Assembly (NCBI GenBank): GCA_025960445.1
Contig: JAICIT010000200.1
Location: 1 to 5,662, forward strand
From: Bradyrhizobium sp.
Lineage (GTDB): Bacteria; Pseudomonadota; Alphaproteobacteria; Rhizobiales; Xanthobacteraceae
Direction: 5' to 3'
DNA length: 5,662 nt
A program made the position numbers and the translations under genes. Below, piece after piece: positions 1-5,662 of this stretch (its first letter is position 1; each line of letters begins with the position of its first letter). A model generated the notes under the pieces. It did not search any database, had not been told where the DNA came from, and worked only from the letters and a program-made list of their open reading frames with translations.

Positions 1-35
1 CAAGCGTGCGCCTTAAGCCACTCGGCCATCTCTCC
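1..35 (-). tRNA. tRNA-Ser, 5' half only (cut by left edge), probably anticodon GGA
   Basis: Read on the minus strand from 35 down to 1, this is the 5' half of a class II tRNA. It shows a 7-nt acceptor strand (GGAGAGA), T8, a D arm with stem GCC/GGC and a GG in its loop, then an anticodon stem strand CACGC, two T residues and a G. By tRNA numbering the last visible base is position 34, the first base of the anticodon, so the anticodon is GNN. The GGAGAG acceptor end and the D arm match bacterial serine tRNAs. The CACGC stem fits the GGA isoacceptor better than GCT, but anticodon bases 35 and 36, the long variable arm and the 3' half lie outside the window. The gene runs in the same direction as otsA, 240 bp downstream of it. 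No clear promoter is visible just upstream. Confidence 0.88.
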
Positions 36-127
36 GGATGCCCTCTCTTGAAGCGCCAAGCGGGGTTTGGCAAGTGAGTCCGGGCTGTGACGGCAGCAAT
101 ATGATCAAGCCTATGCAAACACTGGGG

Positions 128-194
128 TTATTCATATCGGGATTGGCCCGGCCGGGCTAGTCGGAAACGGCTTAGGGCACTTATTCACGTCGGG
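128..194. repeat. Pair of imperfect 14-bp direct repeats downstream of otsA
   Basis: The 240-bp gap between otsA and the tRNA holds no convincing gene. It contains two copies of TTATTCAyrTCGGG on the plus strand, at 128-141 and 181-194, which agree at 12 of 14 positions and start 53 bp apart. A perfect 12-bp GC palindrome (GCCCGG/CCGGGC, 146-157) lies between them, but no run of T follows it on either strand, so it is not a canonical intrinsic terminator for otsA. The function is unknown and the repeat may be chance. Confidence 0.35.
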
Positions 195-275
195 GATCTA
201 ACGGGAATCTGACAGATCGAATCCAAATGACCGCCCCATTCAGGCGCCGAGCCAAGCGTGCGGTTTAGGGGTAGC

Positions 276-1736
276 TCAGTGATGTCGCGCGCTCAGATTC
301 ACCGAGCGCAGCGACCATTCCGCGGCCAAGTCCGATTCCGGCAACTGAGCCGGCGCATCGTCGATCCGGGTCGCCTGCAGCGAGTCTACGAAATCGGCAA
401 ACCATCGGTGGATAGTGCTGGAGCGAAGCTTGTCCATCATCGCTTCCCACCGCATTCGTCGTTCGATCAACGGCATCGTAAGCGCTGTTGCGATGGTGCG
501 GGCCATGCCATCGATGTCGTGGGGATTCACCAGAAGCGCGGTGTCGAGTTCATTCGCGGCCCCGGCGAACTTCGACAAGACCAGCACGCCGGGATCGGCC
601 GGGTTTTGTGCGGCGACATATTCTTTCGCGACCAGATTCATGCCGTCCTGCAGCGGGGTGACGACCCCGACCTGCGCGGTGCGGTAAAGGCCGGCCAGCA
701 CGGTCTGGCTGAAACCCTTGTTGAGATAGCGGATCGGGGTCCAGTCGACCTCGCCGTGTCGGCCGTTGACATCGCTGACCAATCTCGCCAATTCGCTCTG
801 CAGATTGCCGTAAGCCTCGATCGCTCCGCGCGACGGTGTCGCGATCTGCAGCAGCGACACGGTACGCGCCAGGGTCGGCTGCACTGTCCACATGCGGTCG
901 AACGCGTTGATGCGATTGATCAATCCTTTGGAATAATCCAGCCGATCGACACCGATCGCGAGCTTCTCTCCGTCAAGGCTTCGCCGCAGCCGCGACACGT
1001 CCGGATGCGCCACCGCTTTCGCGGCCTGCTGCGCAAATTTTTCCGGATCGATGCCAATGGGGAATACCGCGACATGCGTCCTGCCAAAATGCGAGGTAAT
1101 GACGCCGTCTTGGGCCACTAGTCCGAGATTGCTTTCGATGTAGGAAACGAAATTCTCCCAATCGTCCCGAGTCTGAAAACCGATCAAATCATAGGCCAGC
1201 ATCGATTCGATCAATTCGCGATGGTTTGGGACGCCTTCGATGATGGTGCGCCCGGCCCAAGGCGTGTGCAGGAAAAACCCGAGCGGCTGGGTAACACCGA
1301 GCTTCCGCAATTCAGCGCCGAGCGCCAGGAAATGGTAATCCTGAACCCAGTATGCGGTATCAGGTTTTCTGAACCGCAACAGCGCGCGGGCCATGAACGC
1401 GTTCACTTCTCGATAGGAAAGATAATCGCCATTGGAGGCGCGGATCAGATCAGCCCGTGAATGCAACGCCGGCCACAATGCCGAATTTGCAAAACCTTCG
1501 TAATATCCGCCGTAGTGCGCGGCCGGCAGATCCAGCATTGCCAAGGCGCCGGCGCCAAGCGCCTCAATTTCGGCGAACGGCTCCTTCTGTGAACCGTCGC
1601 GCACGCGGCCGCTGGAACCTACCCAAATCGCTCCGGAATTCTCCACAACGGGCAACAACGCAGCCGCAAGCCCCCCTGTCATGGGTTCATTGGCTTTGCC
1701 CCGCGCCACGCGGTTTGAAACGACTACGAGATTCAC
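276..1736 (-). CDS. otsA: Alpha,alpha-trehalose-phosphate synthase (UDP- or GDP-glucose forming), OtsA
   Basis: This 486-residue cytoplasmic GT-B glycosyltransferase of family GT20 transfers glucose from a nucleotide sugar to glucose-6-phosphate, giving trehalose-6-phosphate, the first step of the OtsAB pathway. The length is typical for the family. Visible hallmarks are VVVSNR near the N-terminus with Arg9, the GGL loop at 21-23, Trp38, the YYEGFANSALWP segment at 78-89, QDYH at 132-135 (Asp133), HTPW at 157-160, GVDRLDYSKG at 262-271 (Arg265 and Lys270 for donor phosphates), TPSR at 300-303, and DGMNLVAKEY at 364-373 (Asp364, Glu372). By family knowledge these line the two substrate sites, and none is missing. 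The start is GTG, chosen because the conserved strand begins at residue 2 and a GAGG Shine-Dalgarno sequence (1742-1745) sits 5 nt upstream. A near-consensus EcfG promoter lies just upstream at 1768-1792, so otsA probably has its own stress promoter besides any read-through from otsB, 199 bp away. The final 30 residues are not conserved-looking. Donor preference cannot be told from sequence. Confidence 0.97.
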   Translation of the reverse strand: MNLVVVSNRVARGKANEPMTGGLAAALLPVVENSGAIWVGSSGRVRDGSQKEPFAEIEALGAGALAMLDLPAAHYGGYYEGFANSALWPALHSRADLIRASNGDYLSYREVNAFMARALLRFRKPDTAYWVQDYHFLALGAELRKLGVTQPLGFFLHTPWAGRTIIEGVPNHRELIESMLAYDLIGFQTRDDWENFVSYIESNLGLVAQDGVITSHFGRTHVAVFPIGIDPEKFAQQAAKAVAHPDVSRLRRSLDGEKLAIGVDRLDYSKGLINRINAFDRMWTVQPTLARTVSLLQIATPSRGAIEAYGNLQSELARLVSDVNGRHGEVDWTPIRYLNKGFSQTVLAGLYRTAQVGVVTPLQDGMNLVAKEYVAAQNPADPGVLVLSKFAGAANELDTALLVNPHDIDGMARTIATALTMPLIERRMRWEAMMDKLRSSTIHRWFADFVDSLQATRIDDAPAQLPESDLAAEWSLRSVNLSARHH

Positions 1737-1767
1737 TGCGGCCTCGCGCTACTCCGCTTCGTTGTTT

Positions 1768-1792
1768 AACCAACGTTCATCAATATGGTTCC
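1768..1792 (-). promoter_or_regulatory. Candidate EcfG-type general-stress promoter for otsA (one mismatch)
   Basis: On the minus strand there is an exact -35 GGAAC (1788-1792), a 16-nt spacer, and GGTT (1768-1771), against the alphaproteobacterial sigma(EcfG)/RpoE2 consensus GGAAC-N16/17-CGTT; only the first base of the -10 differs. It also satisfies the looser RpoE2 form, GGAAC-N18-TT. The -10 ends 31 nt before the otsA GTG, which leaves a leader of about 25 nt carrying the GAGG ribosome-binding site. Trehalose genes are known members of this regulon in several alphaproteobacteria. Position and orientation fit well, but the site is untested. Confidence 0.65.
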
Positions 1793-1799
1793 GCGTTAA

Positions 1800-1819
1800 G
1801 GTTTCATCGAAATGAAACC
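1800..1819 (-). repeat. 20-bp inverted repeat (8-bp arms, TTCG loop) between otsB and otsA
   Basis: GGTTTCAT and ATGAAACC form perfect 8-bp arms around a 4-nt centre, which reads TTCG on the transcribed minus strand. In read-through RNA from otsB this would be an 8-bp hairpin with a UUCG tetraloop, though closed by U-A and not by the extra-stable C-G pair. It starts 7 bp upstream of the -35 of the otsA promoter. No U run follows, so it is not a standard intrinsic terminator. It may be an operator dyad next to the promoter or an RNA processing/stability element. Confidence 0.55.
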
Positions 1820-1935
1820 AAATTCAGACCGCGAAGCGGCGGAACTATTTCGCGACATTTCACGCAACAAAATGATTCTTGTAGATACGCACTGATCGAA
1901 ACGTTCTTCCTTTCTCCACAATTGTCGTTCGCCGG

Positions 1936-2760
1936 TCATCTTTCGGCAGGCGCTGATTCAATCAGTTGCGCGAGCCATTCCCGCACATCACGCGGTTCAT
2001 CAAAATGACCGGCAACACCTTTTGCGCGTCTTCCGACCGAAAACGCCAGTCCGCCCAAATCAGGCATGATTGCGAATACGCTCTCATCGGTGACATCATC
2101 GCCGATGAAAATCGGTCGACGACCCTTGAAAGGATCGTGCGCCATCAACTCGGTCACGCCGGATGCCTTGTTGAAGCCTGAGTGCTTGATCTCGCAGACA
2201 CATTTCCCCGGCATCACTTCAATCGGAGCGTTCGGCAGGTCGGCCCTGATCAAGGACACAGCTTCGTAAATCGCCTTTTCGGCGTGCGGTGCCAAACGAT
2301 AATGCAGCGCCAGCGAATAACCCTTGTCTTCCAACAGAATGCCCGGACTTAGCTTGGCTATCGCCGCCAACCGCCGCTTCAATTCCTTGTCCATTGGCGG
2401 GGCCTGCGTGGCGACCGCCTCACCATCCGTGGACAGGCGCATTTCCGCGCCGTGCCCACCAACTGCCGGAAACTGGTCCGGCGCAAATATCAGGTCGATA
2501 TCGTTCAGTGATCGTCCACTGACAAGCGCAAGCGCGCCGGAGGTTTTCTCAAGCAGCCGGTTGAGTGTTTTTGCAAGACCTGGCGGCACCCATACCTCGC
2601 GCGGGGTCGGCGCCAGATCAAGCAGCGTGCCGTCAATGTCGAGCAGGACCGCGACTTCGCCGAGCTCGCGGGCAAATTCCCGCGGCAAAATTTCGGCTTC
2701 GCTCTGCTCCCTCGAGATCTCTGACCGCAACGACGGCACCTCGGCCACATTCTGCTTCAT
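1936..2760 (-). CDS. otsB: Trehalose-6-phosphate phosphatase, OtsB
   Basis: This 274-residue soluble phosphatase of the HAD superfamily (type IIB cap) removes phosphate from trehalose-6-phosphate to release trehalose, completing the pathway begun by OtsA. Motif I is DIDGT at 41-45, with Asp41 the expected nucleophile and Asp43 the acid/base. Motif II is the VSGR serine at 80-83, followed by GGHGAE (101-106), typical of trehalose phosphatases. The cap carries LHYR (152-155) and MPGK (183-186), then EIKHSGFNK (190-198). Motif IV is IGDDVTDE at 219-226, supplying the magnesium-binding aspartates. The length is normal, with about 34 poorly conserved residues before the first HAD strand. The ATG is supported by an AGGA sequence 4 nt upstream. 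The gene follows the transporter by 6 nt, so the two are almost surely cotranscribed and probably translationally coupled. The TGA stop overlaps an ATG of an uncertain 47-codon frame (see findings). Confidence 0.97.
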   Translation of the reverse strand: MKQNVAEVPSLRSEISREQSEAEILPREFARELGEVAVLLDIDGTLLDLAPTPREVWVPPGLAKTLNRLLEKTSGALALVSGRSLNDIDLIFAPDQFPAVGGHGAEMRLSTDGEAVATQAPPMDKELKRRLAAIAKLSPGILLEDKGYSLALHYRLAPHAEKAIYEAVSLIRADLPNAPIEVMPGKCVCEIKHSGFNKASGVTELMAHDPFKGRRPIFIGDDVTDESVFAIMPDLGGLAFSVGRRAKGVAGHFDEPRDVREWLAQLIESAPAER

Positions 2761-2764
2761 GAAA

Positions 2765-2773
2765 TCCTACTCC
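2765..2773 (-). promoter_or_regulatory. Ribosome-binding site of otsB, spanning the transporter's stop codon
   Basis: The minus strand reads GGAG, then the transporter's TAG within TAGGA, then TTTC and the otsB ATG. Either GGAG (2770-2773, 9-nt spacing) or AGGA (2765-2768, 4-nt spacing) could pair with 16S rRNA. Because this site overlaps the end of the upstream gene, ribosomes finishing the transporter would expose or re-use it, which is the basis for suggesting translational coupling and for choosing the ATG at 2760. Confidence 0.6.
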
Positions 2774-4260
2774 ACAAAGGCCAACGGGCGAGCAATAGTT
2801 TCCAGGCTTTGCCGTTCGGCCGAAACGGCAAAACGCCAGGCCACCACCGCCGCCGCGATCATCAAACCGGAACCGAGCAAATAACCTGCGAAAACGCTAT
2901 TGCGCGATCCGGTATCAATCAGCGCGCCGAACAGAGCGGGTCCTGCCACCCCGCCAATGCCGGTGCCGATCGAATAAAACATCGCAATGGCCAGCGCGCG
3001 CACCTCCAACGGAAAGGTTTCGCTAACAGTCAGATAGGCGCTACTCGCCGCGGGCGAAGCGAAGAAGAAGATCACCATCCATGCGATGGTCTGGCTCTGC
3101 GCGCTCAACACGCCGATCGAAAATAGGTAGCCGGAAACGGCAAGCAGCGCGCCGGAAATACCATAGGTAAAAGCGATCATGGCGCGCCGGCCCAAGGTGT
3201 CGAACAACCGCCCCAGCAGCAGCGGGCCCAGGAAGTTGCCCGCGGCGAAGGGAAGGATGTACCAGCCGACCTGACTGGCCGTGATTCCATAGAAATCCGT
3301 CAGCACCAGCGCGAAGGTGAAGAAGATCGCGTTGTAGAAAAACGCCTGCGCGGTCATCAAGGTCAATCCAACCAAGGCGCGACGGCGATACGCCGTGAAC
3401 AGCGTGTGCGCCACTTCGCCAAGCGGCGTGTGGTCGCGCATTCTCAATCTGATTTTCGGCCAGGCATGCTGACGCGGGTCCTGAACCCGCCCTAATACCG
3501 ATCGCTCGATGTCATCCACGATCGCATGCGCCTGGTCGGGGCGACCGTGAATCATCAGCCAGCGCGGGCTTTCCGGAATCCACATTCGCATCACGAACAC
3601 GATGAGACCGAGGCAGGCGCCGCTCAGATAGGCCAGCCGCCAGCCGAGGTCGGGACCGACGATCGCCGGATCCAGCAGCACAATCGCGCTGGTCGCGCCA
3701 ATGGCCGCCCCAACCCAAAAGCTGCCGTTAATCACCAGATCGGTCCATCCGCGGTAACGCGCCGGGACCAGTTCCTGAATGGTCGAGTTGATGGCGGTAT
3801 ATTCGCCGCCGATCCCGGCACCGGTGAGAAATCGAAACAGCGCATAGCTGGGCAGATTCCAGGACAGCGCCGTCGCGGCCGTGGCCGTCAGGTAGAGCGC
3901 CAACGTGATAAAGAACAGCTTCTTGCGGCCGATGCGATCGGTAAGCCAACCGAAGCCGAGCGCACCGAGTACCGCGCCCGCGAGATAGGCGCTGTTGGCA
4001 AATCCAACGTCGAAATTGCTGAATTGAAGTGTCGGACTCTCCTTCACCGCTCCGGAAAGCGCGCCCGCCAGCGTCACCTCCAAGCCGTCCAGAATCCAGG
4101 TGATTCCGAGCGCGACCACCACGCGGGTATGGAAGCCGCTCCAACGCAAACTATCAAGTCGGGCGGGAATGCTGGTTTCGATGATCCGATCGTCTTGCTT
4201 TGGCGCAAGCATCGAAGGGGGACCGCTGTCGTGAAGTGCCAAACTGTGCTGCCGATCCAT
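2767..4260 (-). CDS. Major facilitator superfamily transporter, sugar-porter-like, substrate unknown
   Basis: This is an integral inner-membrane transporter of about 12 helices; numbering here is from the ATG at 4260 (497 residues). The first helix carries ITWILDGLEVTLAG (53-66). The loop 2-3 signature GWLTDRIGRKK is at 104-114 and its second-half copy GRLFDTLGRRA at 350-360. RFLTGAGIGGEY (143-154) and PESPRWL (229-235) are typical of the sugar-porter/metabolite:H+ symporter branch (Sugar_tr type), and SETFPLEVRA (413-422) is the matching second-half motif. A hydrophilic central loop (about 230-290) separates the halves. The frame stays open up to a GTG at 4458, but that start lies upstream of the exact stress promoter at 4349-4373, and the extra residues look non-coding. 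Possible starts are ATG at 4332 (best Shine-Dalgarno-like AGGCAGG, low-GC third positions after it), 4260 or 4212; clear homology begins only near SIPARLD, about residue 30. Placement 6 nt before otsB suggests a role linked to trehalose or stress solutes, as importer or exporter, but the substrate cannot be read from sequence. Confidence 0.9.
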   Translation of the reverse strand: MDRQHSLALHDSGPPSMLAPKQDDRIIETSIPARLDSLRWSGFHTRVVVALGITWILDGLEVTLAGALSGAVKESPTLQFSNFDVGFANSAYLAGAVLGALGFGWLTDRIGRKKLFFITLALYLTATAATALSWNLPSYALFRFLTGAGIGGEYTAINSTIQELVPARYRGWTDLVINGSFWVGAAIGATSAIVLLDPAIVGPDLGWRLAYLSGACLGLIVFVMRMWIPESPRWLMIHGRPDQAHAIVDDIERSVLGRVQDPRQHAWPKIRLRMRDHTPLGEVAHTLFTAYRRRALVGLTLMTAQAFFYNAIFFTFALVLTDFYGITASQVGWYILPFAAGNFLGPLLLGRLFDTLGRRAMIAFTYGISGALLAVSGYLFSIGVLSAQSQTIAWMVIFFFASPAASSAYLTVSETFPLEVRALAIAMFYSIGTGIGGVAGPALFGALIDTGSRNSVFAGYLLGSGLMIAAAVVAWRFAVSAERQSLETIARPLAFVE

Positions 4261-4348
4261 CGATTTGGCCGATGAAGAGAAAGTTTGAACGCAATCGTTT
4301 AACGTTCTCAAGGCTGATGGCGGCACAGTCATGCCTGCCTGGCATAAC

Positions 4349-4373
4349 AACGTTTGTTCCGCCCGAGAGTTCC
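4349..4373 (-). promoter_or_regulatory. EcfG-type general-stress promoter for transporter-otsB(-otsA), exact consensus
   Basis: The minus strand has GGAAC (4369-4373), exactly 16 nt, then CGTT (4349-4352), a full match to the alphaproteobacterial general-stress promoter read by sigma(EcfG)/RpoE2/SigT. It lies in the non-coding gap after the chemoreceptor gene and points at the transporter. A second GGAAC (4356-4360) sits inside the spacer, but it has no -10 at the proper distance. Transcription should start roughly 6-8 nt beyond 4349, giving a leader of about 10 nt if the transporter starts at 4332 or about 80 nt if it starts at 4260. Binding and activity are inferred. Confidence 0.8.
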
Positions 4374-4477
4374 CCTTTCGAGGATTGCCTGACTCGAGAT
4401 GATGACGTCCTAACCGATTGGCTGGACCTGACAAATTGGGCTGAAGCGACTGGCGCACGCGCCGGGACGCGCAGATA

Positions 4478-5662
4478 TCATGCGGCTCGAATATTGCCCA
4501 TGAACCGTTCCAGCTCCTCGCGCAAACGCAGGCTTTCGCTTGAAAGAGTCTTTGCCGAATTCAGCACCTCGCCCGATGCAATCCCGGTTTCGCTCGCGCC
4601 GCGATTGACCTGCATGATGTTGGCCGCTGCCTGGTGCGTACCTTGTGCAACGCTTTGAACGTTACGCGCGATTTCCTGCGTTGCGCCGCTTTGCTGCTCG
4701 ACCGCGCTCGCGATCGCCGAGGCTATGCTTGAGATCTGGCCGATGGTGCCGCCGATTTCCTTGATGGCAGCGACCGATTCCTGTGTCGCGCCCTGCATAC
4801 CGGAGATGTGCGACGAAATCTCATCGGTAGCCTTGGCGGTCTGGCTGGCCAGTGATTTGACCTCGGCGGCGACAACCGCGAAGCCTCGGCCGGCGTCACC
4901 GGCGCGAGCGGCTTCGATGGTCGCGTTCAGCGCCAGCAGATTGGTCTGCTCGGCTATCGCCGTGATGAGTTTCACGACATCACCGATCTCTTGAGCGGCG
5001 CGTGACAATTTTCCGATGCGATCGTCGGTCTGCTGTGCCTGAAGGACGGCAGCCTCCGCGATCCGATTGGAATCGCGTACCCGCCTGCCGATTTCATCGA
5101 CGGAGGCAGAAAGCTCCTCCGTCGCTGTCGCAACGGACTGCATGTTGCTGGAAGCTTCCTCGGACGCGCCGGCAACCTGGGTGGAGAGACTCTGGGTGGT
5201 GTCTGCGGTCCGCGTCAATGTTCCGGCCGCCTCTTCGAGCTGGACCGCCGATGCCGAGACGTTCGACACGATCGACCCTACGGCTGCTTCGAATTCGTCG
5301 GCGAAACGAATGAGTTCGGCTCGGCGAGCGGCGCTGCTTGCCCGGTTCTGCGCATCCTGCGCCGCGGCATCGCGTTCGGCCTTGGCAATCGCCTGCATCT
5401 TGAACTCTTCCACGGCAGCCGCCATTTCGCCGAGTTCGTCTTTGCGCCCGAGCCCGGGCAGCACAATTTCAAAATTTCCGCCGGCGAGTTTGCGCATGGC
5501 CTTGCACATCTCGATCATCGGCCGGGAAATCCCCTTTCCAAGCAGGACCGCCAGTACTCCGCCGAGCAGGAAGCCGCCAGCCGCGAGCATCAGGATCAAC
5601 CGCTCAGTCTGAGCTACGGTCGCGTCCGATTCCGCTTCAAGCCTTCGCTGCTCCGAAACCAG
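4478..5662 (-). CDS. Methyl-accepting chemotaxis protein, C-terminal 394 residues (5' end beyond window)
   Basis: This is a membrane chemoreceptor that signals through CheW/CheA to the flagellar motor or a related pathway. The frame is open to the right edge, so the visible 394 residues lack the start, the first helix and the ligand-sensing domain. Seen in order: the end of the periplasmic region with an [10 protein letters not shown] helix (about 4-13); a transmembrane helix at about 22-42; a HAMP domain at about 43-95 (SRPM near its start, KDELGEM in its second helix); then a long methylated coiled coil. The signalling tip [18 protein letters not shown] lies at about 238-255, followed by [15 protein letters not shown], the hallmark CheA/CheW-contact region. 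Glutamine/glutamate-rich heptads on both arms are candidate methylation sites. The C-terminus (FMGNIRAA) has no NWETF-type CheR/CheB tethering pentapeptide. The gene ends 105 bp before the stress promoter of the next gene and is probably a separate unit, functionally unrelated to trehalose synthesis. The ligand cannot be guessed because the sensor is missing. Confidence 0.96.
   Translation of the reverse strand: MVSEQRRLEAESDATVAQTERLILMLAAGGFLLGGVLAVLLGKGISRPMIEMCKAMRKLAGGNFEIVLPGLGRKDELGEMAAAVEEFKMQAIAKAERDAAAQDAQNRASSAARRAELIRFADEFEAAVGSIVSNVSASAVQLEEAAGTLTRTADTTQSLSTQVAGASEEASSNMQSVATATEELSASVDEIGRRVRDSNRIAEAAVLQAQQTDDRIGKLSRAAQEIGDVVKLITAIAEQTNLLALNATIEAARAGDAGRGFAVVAAEVKSLASQTAKATDEISSHISGMQGATQESVAAIKEIGGTIGQISSIASAIASAVEQQSGATQEIARNVQSVAQGTHQAAANIMQVNRGASETGIASGEVLNSAKTLSSESLRLREELERFMGNIRAA

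Noticed and set aside
36..110. Promoter for tRNA-Ser
   Set aside because: The best pair (TTGCCA, 17 nt, CAAGAG on the minus strand) has a poor -10 box, so no site is annotated.
146..157. GC palindrome GCCCGGCCGGGC as an intrinsic terminator of otsA
   Set aside because: It has no loop to speak of and no run of T after it on the minus strand, so it does not have the form of a rho-independent terminator.
1..275. tRNA-Ser region as an integration site of a mobile element
   Set aside because: The 3' end of the tRNA, where att sites normally lie, is outside the window, and no integrase or repeat of the tRNA sequence is visible.
258..1121. 287-residue open frame on the plus strand, antisense to otsA
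   Set aside because: It lies fully inside otsA, which has all family motifs. Long antisense frames are expected in GC-rich genes with strong codon bias, and the translation is rich in Arg/His/Gln with no recognisable domain.
1457..2008. 183-residue plus-strand frame spanning the otsB-otsA gap
   Set aside because: It starts within otsA and ends within otsB on the opposite strand, with an Arg/Pro/Ser-rich translation, no domain and no visible ribosome-binding site.
3526..4275. 249-residue plus-strand frame opposite the transporter
   Set aside because: It is antisense to a clear MFS gene, and its Arg/Gln/Gly-rich low-complexity product is typical of a shadow frame.
4452..4472. GC-rich inverted repeats after the chemoreceptor stop as a terminator
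   Set aside because: Arms of only 4-5 bp (GGCGC/GCGCC, CGCG/CGCG) with no following T run; too weak to call.
5067..5612. 181-residue plus-strand frame opposite the chemoreceptor
   Set aside because: The Ser/Ala-rich translation mirrors the Ala/Glu-rich coiled coil on the other strand; no independent support for coding.

Overview
The window looks like a piece of a GC-rich alphaproteobacterial chromosome, most likely from the Bradyrhizobium/Rhodopseudomonas/Nitrobacter group (Nitrobacteraceae). This rests on the codon use, the style of the OtsA, OtsB, MFS and chemoreceptor proteins, and matches to the alphaproteobacterial general-stress promoter (GGAAC-N16-CGTT). The genus is an inference that could not be tested here.

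Every supported gene is on the minus strand, so transcription runs from right to left. From right to left they are: the 3' two-thirds of a methyl-accepting chemotaxis protein that runs off the right edge (4478-5662); a 217-bp gap (4261-4477) with an exact general-stress promoter; a major facilitator superfamily transporter (2767-4260, start uncertain); otsB, trehalose-6-phosphate phosphatase (1936-2760), 6 nt after the transporter; a 199-bp gap with an 8-bp-arm hairpin and a second, near-consensus stress promoter; otsA, trehalose-6-phosphate synthase (276-1736); a 240-bp gap with no convincing gene; and the 5' half of a tRNA-Ser cut by the left edge (1-35).

OtsA joins glucose from a nucleotide sugar to glucose-6-phosphate to give trehalose-6-phosphate, and OtsB removes the phosphate to give trehalose, a compatible solute and stress protectant. 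The transporter shares a transcription unit with otsB, as judged from the spacing. Two candidate EcfG-type promoters, one ahead of the transporter-otsB pair and one ahead of otsA, would put the whole cluster under the PhyR-NepR-sigma(EcfG) general stress response. The exact promoter at 4349-4373 also bears on the transporter's start: the longest open frame begins upstream of this promoter, so its first 30 to 80 codons are probably not translated from that transcript.

The individual genes are of familiar kinds. The main points of interest are the two-promoter stress arrangement, the transporter of unknown substrate built into a trehalose operon, and the structured otsB-otsA spacer. I see no mobile element, CRISPR array or clearly new system.
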